From the NCBI GenBank assembly GCA_018668635.1, contig JABJCN010000202.1, forward strand, positions 1 to 52,759: a stretch of DNA of 52,759 nucleotides, written 5' to 3'. The stretch's first letter is position 1. Each line of letters begins with the position of its first letter. The DNA comes from Opitutia bacterium. Its GTDB lineage: Bacteria; Verrucomicrobiota; Verrucomicrobiia; Opitutales; JABJCN01. Shown here piece after piece: positions 37,534 to 44,794 of the stretch. The notes under the pieces are model-generated. The model did not search any database, was not told the DNA's origin, and worked only from the letters and a program-made list of their open reading frames with translations. The translations under genes and the position numbers were made by a program.

Positions 37534-38643
37534 TTACTGTTTTAGCTGGGCCATGATTGTATCTGTGATTTGTTGCACAAGTTGCTCATCAACTTCCCCA
37601 TCAGGTTCTCCGGCAGCCTCAACAGAACAGCCACAGGGTTGGGGTTGGGGTTCGGTCTGGACTGTAATATCATCGAAATCACAGAGCTCACACTCCTTCA
37701 TCTCATCAAGACGGGAATCGGGCATGCCCAACTTTTTTCGAATCTCGATTAGTTCCTTCAATTTATCAGGCCCGTACTGCTTGGGACCGCCAATCTGCAT
37801 GGTTATGGTCACGGCGTGACAAAAAGCATCGGTGTTTTCCATTTTCCAGTAGGCATCCTCAACATCCTTACCCCAGCAAATTACCCCATGATTCTGCATC
37901 AGGATCGATTGGTGCTTGGTGGCAAGCTTGCCGACTTCCTCTGCATTTTCAGGGGTCCCGGGAGTTTGGTAACTTGCCAGACCGATCTCGCCCAGAAATA
38001 CCTCGGGTTCCGGGATTAAGCAGGACGGTGGCTTCAAGCCGGCGACAGCAAAGGCGGTTGCATAAATGGGGTGGGCATGGACACAGGACTTGGCCTTCGG
38101 CTCATGCTTCATGATCCCCAGGTGAGTGTTCACTTCAGAGGTGCGTGGCCGCGTCCCGGCAACCTGATTCCCATCAAGATCAACCATGCAAAGATCATCC
38201 AGGGACATAAAGCCCTTGGATATGAGGGTGGGCGTGCAGAGAACGAGATTGTCCCCCACCCGTACAGTTATATTACCGCCGTTACCATCAACATAGCCCT
38301 TGCTCCATATACGTTTCCCTATATCGCAAATTCGTTGCTTGAGGGCCTGAATTTCCGGGGAATAAAAAAACCTCTCCAGCTCCTTGGCATTTGCGGGGTC
38401 TCCGCCAGGTGTCCAGTTATATTCCAGGTCGGGTAATTCCGGGGTGTGGATTCGAGGGGTTGAATCATTAGCCTCGCCACCCCTTGGCTTCGAGGGTTTG
38501 GCGCTGGAACCTAGTTTGACTTTGCGTTGTCGAACAAGGTCGCGGGCCATAGGGCTTAGCCTGGCGTCCGCCGGCAGGGATTCCAGGCACTTGCCCTGCT
38601 CAAGCATTTTTTTAAGGTCTTTTTCCGTGTAGAGCTTGCTCAT
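37534..38643 (-). CDS. BMC-associated class II aldolase with N- and C-terminal extensions
   Basis: This is probably the signature enzyme of the compartment, cleaving L-fuculose-1-P and/or L-rhamnulose-1-P to DHAP and L-lactaldehyde. The aldolase domain (about 88-300) resembles fuculose-phosphate aldolase. [10 protein letters not shown] is the phosphate-binding region, TSE170 the catalytic Glu, and H189/H191 (HAHP) and H252 (NHG) the zinc ligands. Extra parts flank it. Residues 1-45 ([12 protein letters not shown]..., [18 protein letters not shown]) resemble an N-terminal module seen in other BMC proteins such as EutQ/EutT. The tail has CxxC (C318, C321) and CxC (C337, C339), a Pro/Gln linker, and a final amphipathic helix (351-368, [17 protein letters not shown]). 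That helix looks like an encapsulation peptide. At 369 residues it is far longer than the 215-residue free enzymes. Confidence 0.88.
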   Translation of the reverse strand: MSKLYTEKDLKKMLEQGKCLESLPADARLSPMARDLVRQRKVKLGSSAKPSKPRGGEANDSTPRIHTPELPDLEYNWTPGGDPANAKELERFFYSPEIQALKQRICDIGKRIWSKGYVDGNGGNITVRVGDNLVLCTPTLISKGFMSLDDLCMVDLDGNQVAGTRPRTSEVNTHLGIMKHEPKAKSCVHAHPIYATAFAVAGLKPPSCLIPEPEVFLGEIGLASYQTPGTPENAEEVGKLATKHQSILMQNHGVICWGKDVEDAYWKMENTDAFCHAVTITMQIGGPKQYGPDKLKELIEIRKKLGMPDSRLDEMKECELCDFDDITVQTEPQPQPCGCSVEAAGEPDGEVDEQLVQQITDTIMAQLKQ

Positions 38644-38670
38644 GATATTTGAAAGTCTGGTTTGGGAAAT

Positions 38671-38973
38671 TTAAGATTGGGTGGGGGTTGCAAACTCGTG
38701 GCTGTCAATAATGGCGACTGAAATTGCATCCAGTGGGATCGGCCGATCAAATGGTTGGGTGGCCTCACTCCCCTCGACATAAAGAATAGTGTCTCCATCC
38801 CCGGCACCGAGGTTGTCATAAACCACCGGGGACCATTCGCTGGAGATGCCACCTGGATTTTGGCCGGTCAATTCACTCTCTCCCATAGGGGCAACCATAA
38901 GCCAACGAGCGCCCCGAAAAGCCGGGTCTGCCTGATGCAGGGTTACTTTGCCAACTACTTTACCGGGTTTCAT
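38671..38973 (-). CDS. BMC-P pentameric shell protein (EutN/CcmL family), copy 1
   Basis: This vertex protein of the shell has about 100 residues. The family pattern is visible: KVVGKVTLHQAD at the start, WLMVAPM, a VVYDNLGAGDGDTILYVEG core and the C-terminal IPLDAISVAIIDS. Codons TTG and ATG follow each other after the preceding stop (TAATTGATG), so the ATG at 38973 is preferred over TTG at 38976. It lies directly downstream of copy 2, with translation probably coupled, and 27 bases before the aldolase. Relative to copy 3 the start is less conserved and an insert (about 33-50) is present. Confidence 0.92.
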   Translation of the reverse strand: MKPGKVVGKVTLHQADPAFRGARWLMVAPMGESELTGQNPGGISSEWSPVVYDNLGAGDGDTILYVEGSEATQPFDRPIPLDAISVAIIDSHEFATPTQS

Positions 38974-38976
38974 CAA

Positions 38977-39231
38977 TTAATCGATCAATCCTATGACCTG
39001 ATTGCGAACAGGAGAAGTATCATCACCAACGGCACCTTGTGTAAATTGTCCGTCAGTCGTGATGAAAACGCGTGCATGGAGACCGGCGCCAAGCGGATCG
39101 ACTGCGGCAATTGGTGAACCAATGGCGTCGCCAGTCTCATCGATTGGTGTGCAGAGAACAATCTTCTGTCCCGTCAAACTGGGATGGCAGATGCTGCTCA
39201 CGGCATGACCGTCTATGCGGGCGTGTATCAT
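38977..39231 (-). CDS. BMC-P pentameric shell protein (EutN/CcmL family), copy 2
   Basis: This is the shortest of the three pentamer genes (84 residues). It has a recognisable core (SLTGQKIVLCTPID, AAVDPLGAGLHARVFITTDG) and the end NQVIGLID. The N-terminal strand is MIHARIDGHAV, unlike the usual xLGKVxGxVVST, so it is clearly a separate paralogue. It is 18 bases after the aldehyde dehydrogenase gene and abuts copy 1. PVM-type BMCs are known for having three different BMC-P proteins. Confidence 0.9.
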   Translation of the reverse strand: MIHARIDGHAVSSICHPSLTGQKIVLCTPIDETGDAIGSPIAAVDPLGAGLHARVFITTDGQFTQGAVGDDTSPVRNQVIGLID

Positions 39232-39249
39232 TGATGAGTCAAAAATTTG

Positions 39250-40692
39250 TTAAATAATATTCAGTTGATCAACCAGTGCGCACCGACGAAAACGAGTGAA
39301 GGTTCTCGGCGTAGTAATCCCCTCCCCTGTTGTCGTTGCAATGGAGAAGCTAATGTAACCCTCACCGCCCATCCCGAGACCTGCGACACAGGGACCGTTT
39401 TTAACGTAAAGGGTAGTATCCATGGCTCGGCCCATCTCGGTCATATTGGCAACATTCATGGTGTGAACCATGGCGGAATGTTTGTACCCATGCTCAGACT
39501 CCCTGGCTTGGCTGATTGCCTCACCGAAACAGCCGGAACGGACAATCGGCAGCAACGGCATCATCTGTTCCTCGATGACAAATAAATCATCTGCATCAGT
39601 CTCCGCCAGAAGCAACTCAGTCTTTGAGTCAATGGAAAGGCCGGCAATGCTGGCAAGCGTGGAGGCATCTGCTCCAACGAAATCACGATTCAGCACCGCA
39701 TGTGAACAACCGCCGCCGTCCTCCTTGAAGGTGAAAACCTCTGTCTTGATTGCCTCCAGTTGTTCACTGTTTAGCAAAACCGCACCATTTTTTACCATTG
39801 CATCCCGCGTTTTCTCGTAGGCATCCCCCACCGCAAAAATCTGTTTCTCCCCGATGCAGAGGAGGTTGTTATCGAACCCACCACCAAGAATAATGTCCCT
39901 GGCTACCTTATCGAAATCAACCCCGGGGCAATCATCGACAACCACCGGTGGATTCCCGGGCCCGGCGCAGATGGCACGCTTGCCGGTCTTCATTGCGGCA
40001 TCAACAACTGCCGGACCTCCAGTGATACAAAGAAGGTCTACTTCGGGAGCGGCACAAAGTTCATTGAACGAGTCGAGGGAAGGTTTCTCGACCGTGCAAA
40101 GCAGGTTCTCAATTCCGAGGGCCGCCTTGATCGCCTCATTGAATTCATGGATGGCCAAGGCTGCACAGGCTGCTCCGCCGGGATGGGGATTGAAGACAAC
40201 TGCATTGCCCGCCGCCACCATGTTGACGATGTTGCCGGCAATGGTGGGGATGGAGTGGGTCACCGGTGTGATGCTGCCAATGACGCCCCAGGGCGCACAT
40301 TCCTCCATCGTGATACCAGCATCACCACTCATGCCATGGGGAGTTAAAAACTCGGTACCCAAAACATTACCGATCCCGTGAAGCTTTGCGATCTTATGAT
40401 CCAATCGACCAATTTTGGTCTCCTCAAATTCAACTTTGCCCCAGCGGTCCGCGTTGTCAGCACACATGCGCTTGACGATCTCAACCACCTTGGCCCGGGC
40501 CGCCCAACCCTTTTGCTTGAGCTGTTGAAAGCCTCCGGCAGCTGCCTTGGCAGCACTGGCGGCATCTTCATAAACTCCATGGCGTGTATTTTGAGGCACG
40601 ACCGCAGGTGCCGATACTGTATCAGAAGACTGAAGTTTGGTCAGGACCTCGGTAACGATGTCCCTAATCGCTGTTTCACTAATCTGGCTCAT
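39250..40692 (-). CDS. CoA-acylating aldehyde dehydrogenase with encapsulation peptide
   Basis: This enzyme of the PduP/EutE type oxidises the aldehyde made in the compartment to an acyl-CoA, here probably L-lactaldehyde to lactyl-CoA. The 480 residues start with an amphipathic helix (about 4-21, SETAIRDIVTEVLTKLQ) and a Ser/Ala/Pro linker (22-35), the classic N-terminal encapsulation peptide. The catalytic domain follows, with ITPVTHSIPT, the NPHPGG motif and catalytic Cys279 in NNLLCIGEKQ. It lies between two BMC-P genes in the operon. Confidence 0.93.
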   Translation of the reverse strand: MSQISETAIRDIVTEVLTKLQSSDTVSAPAVVPQNTRHGVYEDAASAAKAAAGGFQQLKQKGWAARAKVVEIVKRMCADNADRWGKVEFEETKIGRLDHKIAKLHGIGNVLGTEFLTPHGMSGDAGITMEECAPWGVIGSITPVTHSIPTIAGNIVNMVAAGNAVVFNPHPGGAACAALAIHEFNEAIKAALGIENLLCTVEKPSLDSFNELCAAPEVDLLCITGGPAVVDAAMKTGKRAICAGPGNPPVVVDDCPGVDFDKVARDIILGGGFDNNLLCIGEKQIFAVGDAYEKTRDAMVKNGAVLLNSEQLEAIKTEVFTFKEDGGGCSHAVLNRDFVGADASTLASIAGLSIDSKTELLLAETDADDLFVIEEQMMPLLPIVRSGCFGEAISQARESEHGYKHSAMVHTMNVANMTEMGRAMDTTLYVKNGPCVAGLGMGGEGYISFSIATTTGEGITTPRTFTRFRRCALVDQLNII

Positions 40693-40712
40693 GGGAATTT
40701 TTCTTCAAAGTG

Positions 40713-41027
40713 TTAACTATTCTTGGCTTCGAATGTTTTCGTGCCTTGAATGGTAACGGAATCAACAAGGCCCACAATGGCGGCATCAACCGGGATGGAC
40801 TTTAAGCCTTCTGCCTGCCGGGCAGAACTACCTTGGGCAAACATGACCAGCTCGTCCTCTCCGGCTCCCAATGTGTCAATTGCGACAATCGTGTTGTTGC
40901 CGGGCTTGAACCGACTGGAATCCTCGGGATCAACCAACATGGGGCGAATCATGAGGAGCTTACGCCCCTTCATGCTTTCCTCCTTTTTGGTCGAGACGAC
41001 GGACCCGATGACTTTTCCGAGATACAT
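40713..41027 (-). CDS. BMC-P pentameric shell protein (EutN/CcmL family), copy 3
   Basis: This 104-residue pentamer protein is the closest of the three to the canonical family pattern. It starts MYLGKVIGSVVSTKKEESMKGRKLL and has an AIDTLGAGEDELVMFAQGSSAR core and a C-terminal VDAAIVGLVDSV. It lies 5 bases after a BMC-H gene and 20 bases before the aldehyde dehydrogenase gene. Confidence 0.95.
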   Translation of the reverse strand: MYLGKVIGSVVSTKKEESMKGRKLLMIRPMLVDPEDSSRFKPGNNTIVAIDTLGAGEDELVMFAQGSSARQAEGLKSIPVDAAIVGLVDSVTIQGTKTFEAKNS

Positions 41028-41032
41028 GAGTC

Positions 41033-41338
41033 CTACTTCTTGGCGCGTTTCGCGGCAGGTTTCGCTCCAGGCAGGATCGTCTCGGTGTCTTCGTGAGGAC
41101 GTGCAATGACGTGGGCACTGACCACCTCACCAAATTCTCCGGCTGCTTCCGCACCAGCTTCAATGCCTGCCTTAACAGCCGCTACATCTCCAGTAACAAT
41201 CGAGCTGACAAGTGCGCTTCCAACACCCTTCATGGGGCCGGTCAATTCGACGTTGGCCGCCTTAAGAATGGCATCTGTGCCTTGTACCAGGGCAGTAAGG
41301 CCCTTGGTTTCGAGTATTCCAACTGCTTGTTTTGTCAT
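41033..41338 (-). CDS. BMC-H hexameric shell protein with basic tail
   Basis: This 101-residue single-BMC-domain protein starts QAVGILETKGLTALVQGTDA and has the shell pattern GDVAAVKAGIEAGAEAA and the VIARPHED end. The predicted pore loop is GVGSA (38-42). After residue 85 it has a tail rich in Lys, Ala and Pro (GAKPAAKRAKK) that the two other hexamer genes lack. It probably forms the main facet tiles together with those. It lies 52 bases after ackA, with an AT-rich leader that has no Shine-Dalgarno. Confidence 0.95.
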   Translation of the reverse strand: MTKQAVGILETKGLTALVQGTDAILKAANVELTGPMKGVGSALVSSIVTGDVAAVKAGIEAGAEAAGEFGEVVSAHVIARPHEDTETILPGAKPAAKRAKK

Positions 41339-41390
41339 TATATATTTGGGTTAGGTTTGAATAGTATTTTTGTATTGAAAATTTTATATG

Positions 41391-42575
41391 TTAGGCGGTG
41401 TGTGTTTTTCGATAAACCTCACGGGCAACCACGAGTTCTTCATTCGCAGGAATTACCAACACCTTGATCACCGAATCGGGTGTGCTTATAAAGCCTTCGG
41501 CACCACGAGTCATTTTCGCGTTGGCTTCAGGGTCGATCCTGATTCCCAGACTCTCAAGCCCGGCACAAACCCCGGCACGAATCTCAGTACGGTTTTCCCC
41601 GATACCGGCAGTAAATACGATGGCCTCGGCTCCACCCATCCTGAAGAAAAAGGAGCCCGCCCAATGACGGATGCTATCCACCAGGACATCCATAGCCAGC
41701 TGAGCATTTGTATTGCCGGATTCCGCCGACTCGGAAATGTCGCGGACATCGTTGCTCACCCCGGACAACCCGAGGAGACCACTTTCCTTTGTCAACTGCT
41801 GCTCTGCCTCCTCAACCGAAAGCCCGAGCATCTTTGAGACATAGGGGATGGCCATGGAGTCAAGATCCCCGACCCGATTGTTCTGCGGCAACCCACTTTG
41901 AGGGCTGAATCCCATGCTGGATCCCATGGCAACACCATTATTGATACCCACCACGGAACTGCTGCCACCCAGATGGCAGGAAATTACCCGCAAAGACGCC
42001 TCCTTATATTCACCGGGGCCATCCGCATAGAGCCGGCGGACTCGATCTGCAACATGATTGTTGCCCAATAATTCTGCAGAGCGTTCAGCAATAAACTTGT
42101 GGCTGGCGCCATGAAAACCAAATCGTTGAATTCCAAGTTCACGCCATGTCTTGGGAAGGGCATATGTGGATGCGCCAGGAGTGACCCACTGAAAAAACGC
42201 TGTCTCAAAAAGAGCCACCCGCTTAACATTGGGTAATTTTTCCCTGAAGCAACGAATTCCCTCAGCATAAGCGGGATTATGGGCCGGGGCAACTTCCTTG
42301 AATCCATTGAGGGCTTCAAGGACTTGTTCATCCGCTTCCACACAACCGCTGAGATCCTTGCCAAGGACGGTCTTGAATCCGATGGCATCAATATCCTCCC
42401 CCGATTGCAGGTGCCCCTCGCCAATCAGTTTCTCCAGCATATCTTCTATACAATCTATATAATCAGACACACGCTCGTAACCACCGGAAGCCAATTCAGT
42501 TGAATTGAAATCGCTCATATCGATGAGGCGATACTTGAAGGAGGTCGAGCCCAGATTGGCGACAAGTATATTCAC
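41391..42575 (-). CDS. ackA: Acetate kinase of the BMC operon
   Basis: This enzyme converts acyl phosphate and ADP to the acid and ATP, here probably lactyl phosphate made by PduL. The 394-residue protein has the family layout, but the motifs are divergent. The phosphate-binding start is NLGSTSFKYR in place of the usual NAGSSSLKY. FGFHGASHKF, the HLGGSSSV loop and FTAGIGENRTEIRAG follow. The start is GTG at 42575. Its place between two BMC-H genes ties it to the compartment. No clear encapsulation peptide is seen, so it may act outside the shell. Confidence 0.93.
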   Translation of the reverse strand: MNILVANLGSTSFKYRLIDMSDFNSTELASGGYERVSDYIDCIEDMLEKLIGEGHLQSGEDIDAIGFKTVLGKDLSGCVEADEQVLEALNGFKEVAPAHNPAYAEGIRCFREKLPNVKRVALFETAFFQWVTPGASTYALPKTWRELGIQRFGFHGASHKFIAERSAELLGNNHVADRVRRLYADGPGEYKEASLRVISCHLGGSSSVVGINNGVAMGSSMGFSPQSGLPQNNRVGDLDSMAIPYVSKMLGLSVEEAEQQLTKESGLLGLSGVSNDVRDISESAESGNTNAQLAMDVLVDSIRHWAGSFFFRMGGAEAIVFTAGIGENRTEIRAGVCAGLESLGIRIDPEANAKMTRGAEGFISTPDSVIKVLVIPANEELVVAREVYRKTHTA

Positions 42576-42606
42576 GCTCTATAATTTTAAAGGCATCGGA
42601 GGTCTA

Positions 42607-42888
42607 TTAACCAATCCAACTGCCCAACTTGGAGAGATCCTCGTGCGGGCGTGGAATCACCTGAACTGCGACCACTTCACCAATTGCACCAGCGGCATCT
42701 GCTCCTGCCTCAATTGCAGCCTTAACTGCTGCGACATCACCGGTGAAAAATGCAATGACAATACCACTGCCAATTTTCTCCCAACCGTTCATCGTGACAT
42801 CGGCTGACTTAAGCGCAGCGTCGCTGGCTTCCATCAGGCAAATGAGGCCCTTACATTCAATCATTCCTATAGCTTTTTTTGCTGCCAT
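42607..42888 (-). CDS. BMC-H hexameric shell protein with canonical pore
   Basis: This 93-residue BMC-domain protein shows KAIGMIECKGLICLMEASDAALKSADV, the pore loop KIGSG (38-42) as in PduA-type hexamers, GDVAAVKAAIEAGADAA and VIPRPHEDL. The canonical Ser-containing pore would suit small polar metabolites. It lies 31 bases before ackA and 21 bases after the next BMC-H gene. Confidence 0.95.
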   Translation of the reverse strand: MAAKKAIGMIECKGLICLMEASDAALKSADVTMNGWEKIGSGIVIAFFTGDVAAVKAAIEAGADAAGAIGEVVAVQVIPRPHEDLSKLGSWIG

Positions 42889-42909
42889 TGTATATATTCT
42901 CCCTTCAGG

Positions 42910-43176
42910 TTATCCAAAGTTTTTGAGCAAGTCCTCATGAGGACGTGCGATTACATGGGACGCGACAAGCTCGCCAACGCTACTGGCAGCTTCTGCTCCT
43001 GCTTCAACAGCAGCTTTGACACTGCCGACATCTCCCTTGACGAGAACGGTCAGAAAACCGCCGCCACTGGGAATTTGCTTAACAAGGCTGACCAAGGCCG
43101 CCTTGGCCATTGCATCACTGGCTTCAATGGAGCCTGTGATGCCTTTTGTTTCAACTAGGCCAATTGATTCACTCAT
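42910..43176 (-). CDS. BMC-H hexameric shell protein with glycine pore loop
   Basis: This 88-residue BMC-domain protein shows SIGLVETKGITGSIEASDAM, GDVGSVKAAVEAGAEAASS and VIARPHEDLL. Aligned on the following GDV motif, the pore positions read GGG (38-40), preceded by IPS, in place of the common GSG. It is the first shell gene of the operon, 42 bases after pduL. Apart from the pore it is a standard hexamer protein. Confidence 0.95.
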   Translation of the reverse strand: MSESIGLVETKGITGSIEASDAMAKAALVSLVKQIPSGGGFLTVLVKGDVGSVKAAVEAGAEAASSVGELVASHVIARPHEDLLKNFG

Positions 43177-43218
43177 GGTAGTTATGTATTAGTTTTATAT
43201 GTTGGATTGTAGAGTTGG

Positions 43219-43905
43219 TTATTTAATCAGCTCACAAGGAGTGTCCGGGGTAAAGCCACACGCATTGCCTTCGTCCGTATCTATATGGACTTCCAGTTTG
43301 AATGAGGGATCCACCCGGACAAAAATTCGATCGAAAGTAAGGCCGACTTCGCCACCAATTCGGAGTTTCATAAAGGATTTGTTTTCCACCCCGTAGAAAG
43401 CGGCATCTTCAGGAGCCATATGAACGTGGGGAGCGGCACGAATAACGCCCTCCTCCATCTTGAGGAAACCCGCCGGCCCCATGAGCATACATCCTGGAGT
43501 CCCCTTAATATTACCGGAATTAGCCACAGGAATCTTAAAGCCAAGCGATATCGCATCCGTTGAAGCCAGTTCGACCTGATCAAAATCCCGGCAGGGACCA
43601 AGAATCCTAAGGTTTGAAATAACCCGACTGCGGGGGCCAATAAGTGTTACAGATTCCTCTGCCCCGTATTGCCCTTCCTGATATAGCCATTTTTTTGGGG
43701 ATAGCTGATGACCTTTACCAAAAAGGATTTCAACAGATTCCTGGGATAAATGGCAATGCCGGGCACTAATATTAACTACAAGGGGATTGGGGCCCTGTCC
43801 TTGAGTCGAGCTTGCACTATTACTGGCTGCGCCTTTACGAAGCAGGCTGGAGCGCACCATTTGCTCTACTTGTGCTCGATTTATAGAAGGCTGCATATCA
43901 GACAT
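43219..43905 (-). CDS. pduL: Phosphate acyltransferase PduL with encapsulation peptide
   Basis: PduL exchanges CoA for phosphate on the acyl group, regenerating CoA inside the compartment. The 228 residues start with a short amphipathic helix (about 8-24, INRAQVEQMVRSSLLRK) and a Ser/Ala/Gly linker (25-40), a likely encapsulation peptide. Two PduL domains follow, with the zinc-binding histidines H50 and H52 (RHCHLS), H160 and H162 (HVHM) and H207 (EVHID). It is the first gene of the BMC operon and is divergent from the DeoR-type regulator. Confidence 0.94.
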   Translation of the reverse strand: MSDMQPSINRAQVEQMVRSSLLRKGAASNSASSTQGQGPNPLVVNISARHCHLSQESVEILFGKGHQLSPKKWLYQEGQYGAEESVTLIGPRSRVISNLRILGPCRDFDQVELASTDAISLGFKIPVANSGNIKGTPGCMLMGPAGFLKMEEGVIRAAPHVHMAPEDAAFYGVENKSFMKLRIGGEVGLTFDRIFVRVDPSFKLEVHIDTDEGNACGFTPDTPCELIK

Positions 43906-44010
43906 AAATTATGTGTTAAATGTTTGATTTATCCCAAAATAAACCAGTTTTTCAGCGTAAAATCAAGATAATTCTTGCATAAACCCAGATTTTCCCAAAT
44001 AATTTTGACT
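43906..44010. promoter_or_regulatory. Divergent control region of the BMC operon and its regulator
   Basis: This AT-rich gap of 105 bases holds several repeated motifs. An inverted repeat has arms TTGATTT (43924-43930) and AAATCAA (43960-43966). Near-direct repeats are TCCCAAAATAA and TCCCAAATAA, and ATAAACCAG and ATAAACCCAG, each pair about 40-60 bases apart. These are good candidates for binding of the DeoR-type protein. A promoter-like pair for the regulator is TTGCAT (43975-43980), 17 bases, AATAAT (43998-44003). It would start transcription right at the ATG at 44011. For the operon, TTGATT and TTTATT on the minus strand, 17 bases apart, are possible. Confidence 0.5.
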
Positions 44011-44790
44011 ATGTTAGCTTCTGAGCGACATCAAAAGATCCTCAGCTTTTTGGAAGAAAGAGGCACTGCCCGAACAGTAGATCTAGCTGAGGAATTTAAA
44101 GTAACCGATGAGACAATACGCCGGGATTTACAAATTCTTGCGGAGAATCATCTGATTTCCCGTGTGCACGGAGGAGCAAGTCGTTTACTCGGCACCACCG
44201 AATTACAGTCATTCACGGAAAGAAGCACAATCCGAGTGGATCAAAAAAAAGCCATAGCCAATGCAGCCATGCAGGAAATTGAATCTGGCAGGACCTACGC
44301 TTTTGACAGTAGCACAACGGCATTTGAAATGGTTTGCAGTCTTCCGGACCTCGACTACCGCGTGGTAACCAACGCTTATGCAGTGCTTCACCATTTGGCA
44401 CGTATGGAACGAGTGGAACTGATTTCAACCGGCGGGCGTTACCATCCCAAAACGCAAACATTCAACGGAGGAGACAGTTTTGGCACCCTCCATCGGCACA
44501 ACATCAATACTGCTTTTATTTCCTGCGTAGGCCTCGATACTCGGAGGGGAGCAAGCGAAGGCTTCGAAGCTCAGGCTGGCTTTAAGGAAACTCTGGTGAA
44601 AATGGCAGAAAAGGTCGTGCTTCTAGTCGACTCAAGTAAACTTGGAGAACGTTCGGAATACTTCTTTTCAAGGCTTCATGATATTTCCAGTATTATCACA
44701 GATAAAGGCGCACCGCCCTCCTTCGTGGACGAATTACGAAAACAGGGTTGTAAGGTAACAATTGCGGAGTACATGAATGCCGAACATTGA
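44011..44790 (+). CDS. DeoR-family transcriptional regulator of the BMC locus
   Basis: This 259-residue regulator has an N-terminal winged helix-turn-helix (about 1-58). The DeoR signature is visible in DLAEEFKVTDETIRRDLQIL and the end of the wing in RVHGGAS. The DeoRC sugar-phosphate sensor domain follows (about 75-235, with YAFDSSTTAFEM and GFEAQAGFKETLVKMAEKVVLLVDSSKLG-type motifs). It probably represses the divergent pduL-led operon until a sugar phosphate binds. The ATG at 44011 is chosen over 43975 because MLASERHQKIL matches the family start. It ends 4 bases from the convergent kinase gene. Confidence 0.92.
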   Translation: MLASERHQKILSFLEERGTARTVDLAEEFKVTDETIRRDLQILAENHLISRVHGGASRLLGTTELQSFTERSTIRVDQKKAIANAAMQEIESGRTYAFDSSTTAFEMVCSLPDLDYRVVTNAYAVLHHLARMERVELISTGGRYHPKTQTFNGGDSFGTLHRHNINTAFISCVGLDTRRGASEGFEAQAGFKETLVKMAEKVVLLVDSSKLGERSEYFFSRLHDISSIITDKGAPPSFVDELRKQGCKVTIAEYMNAEH

Positions 44791-44794
44791 TTTC

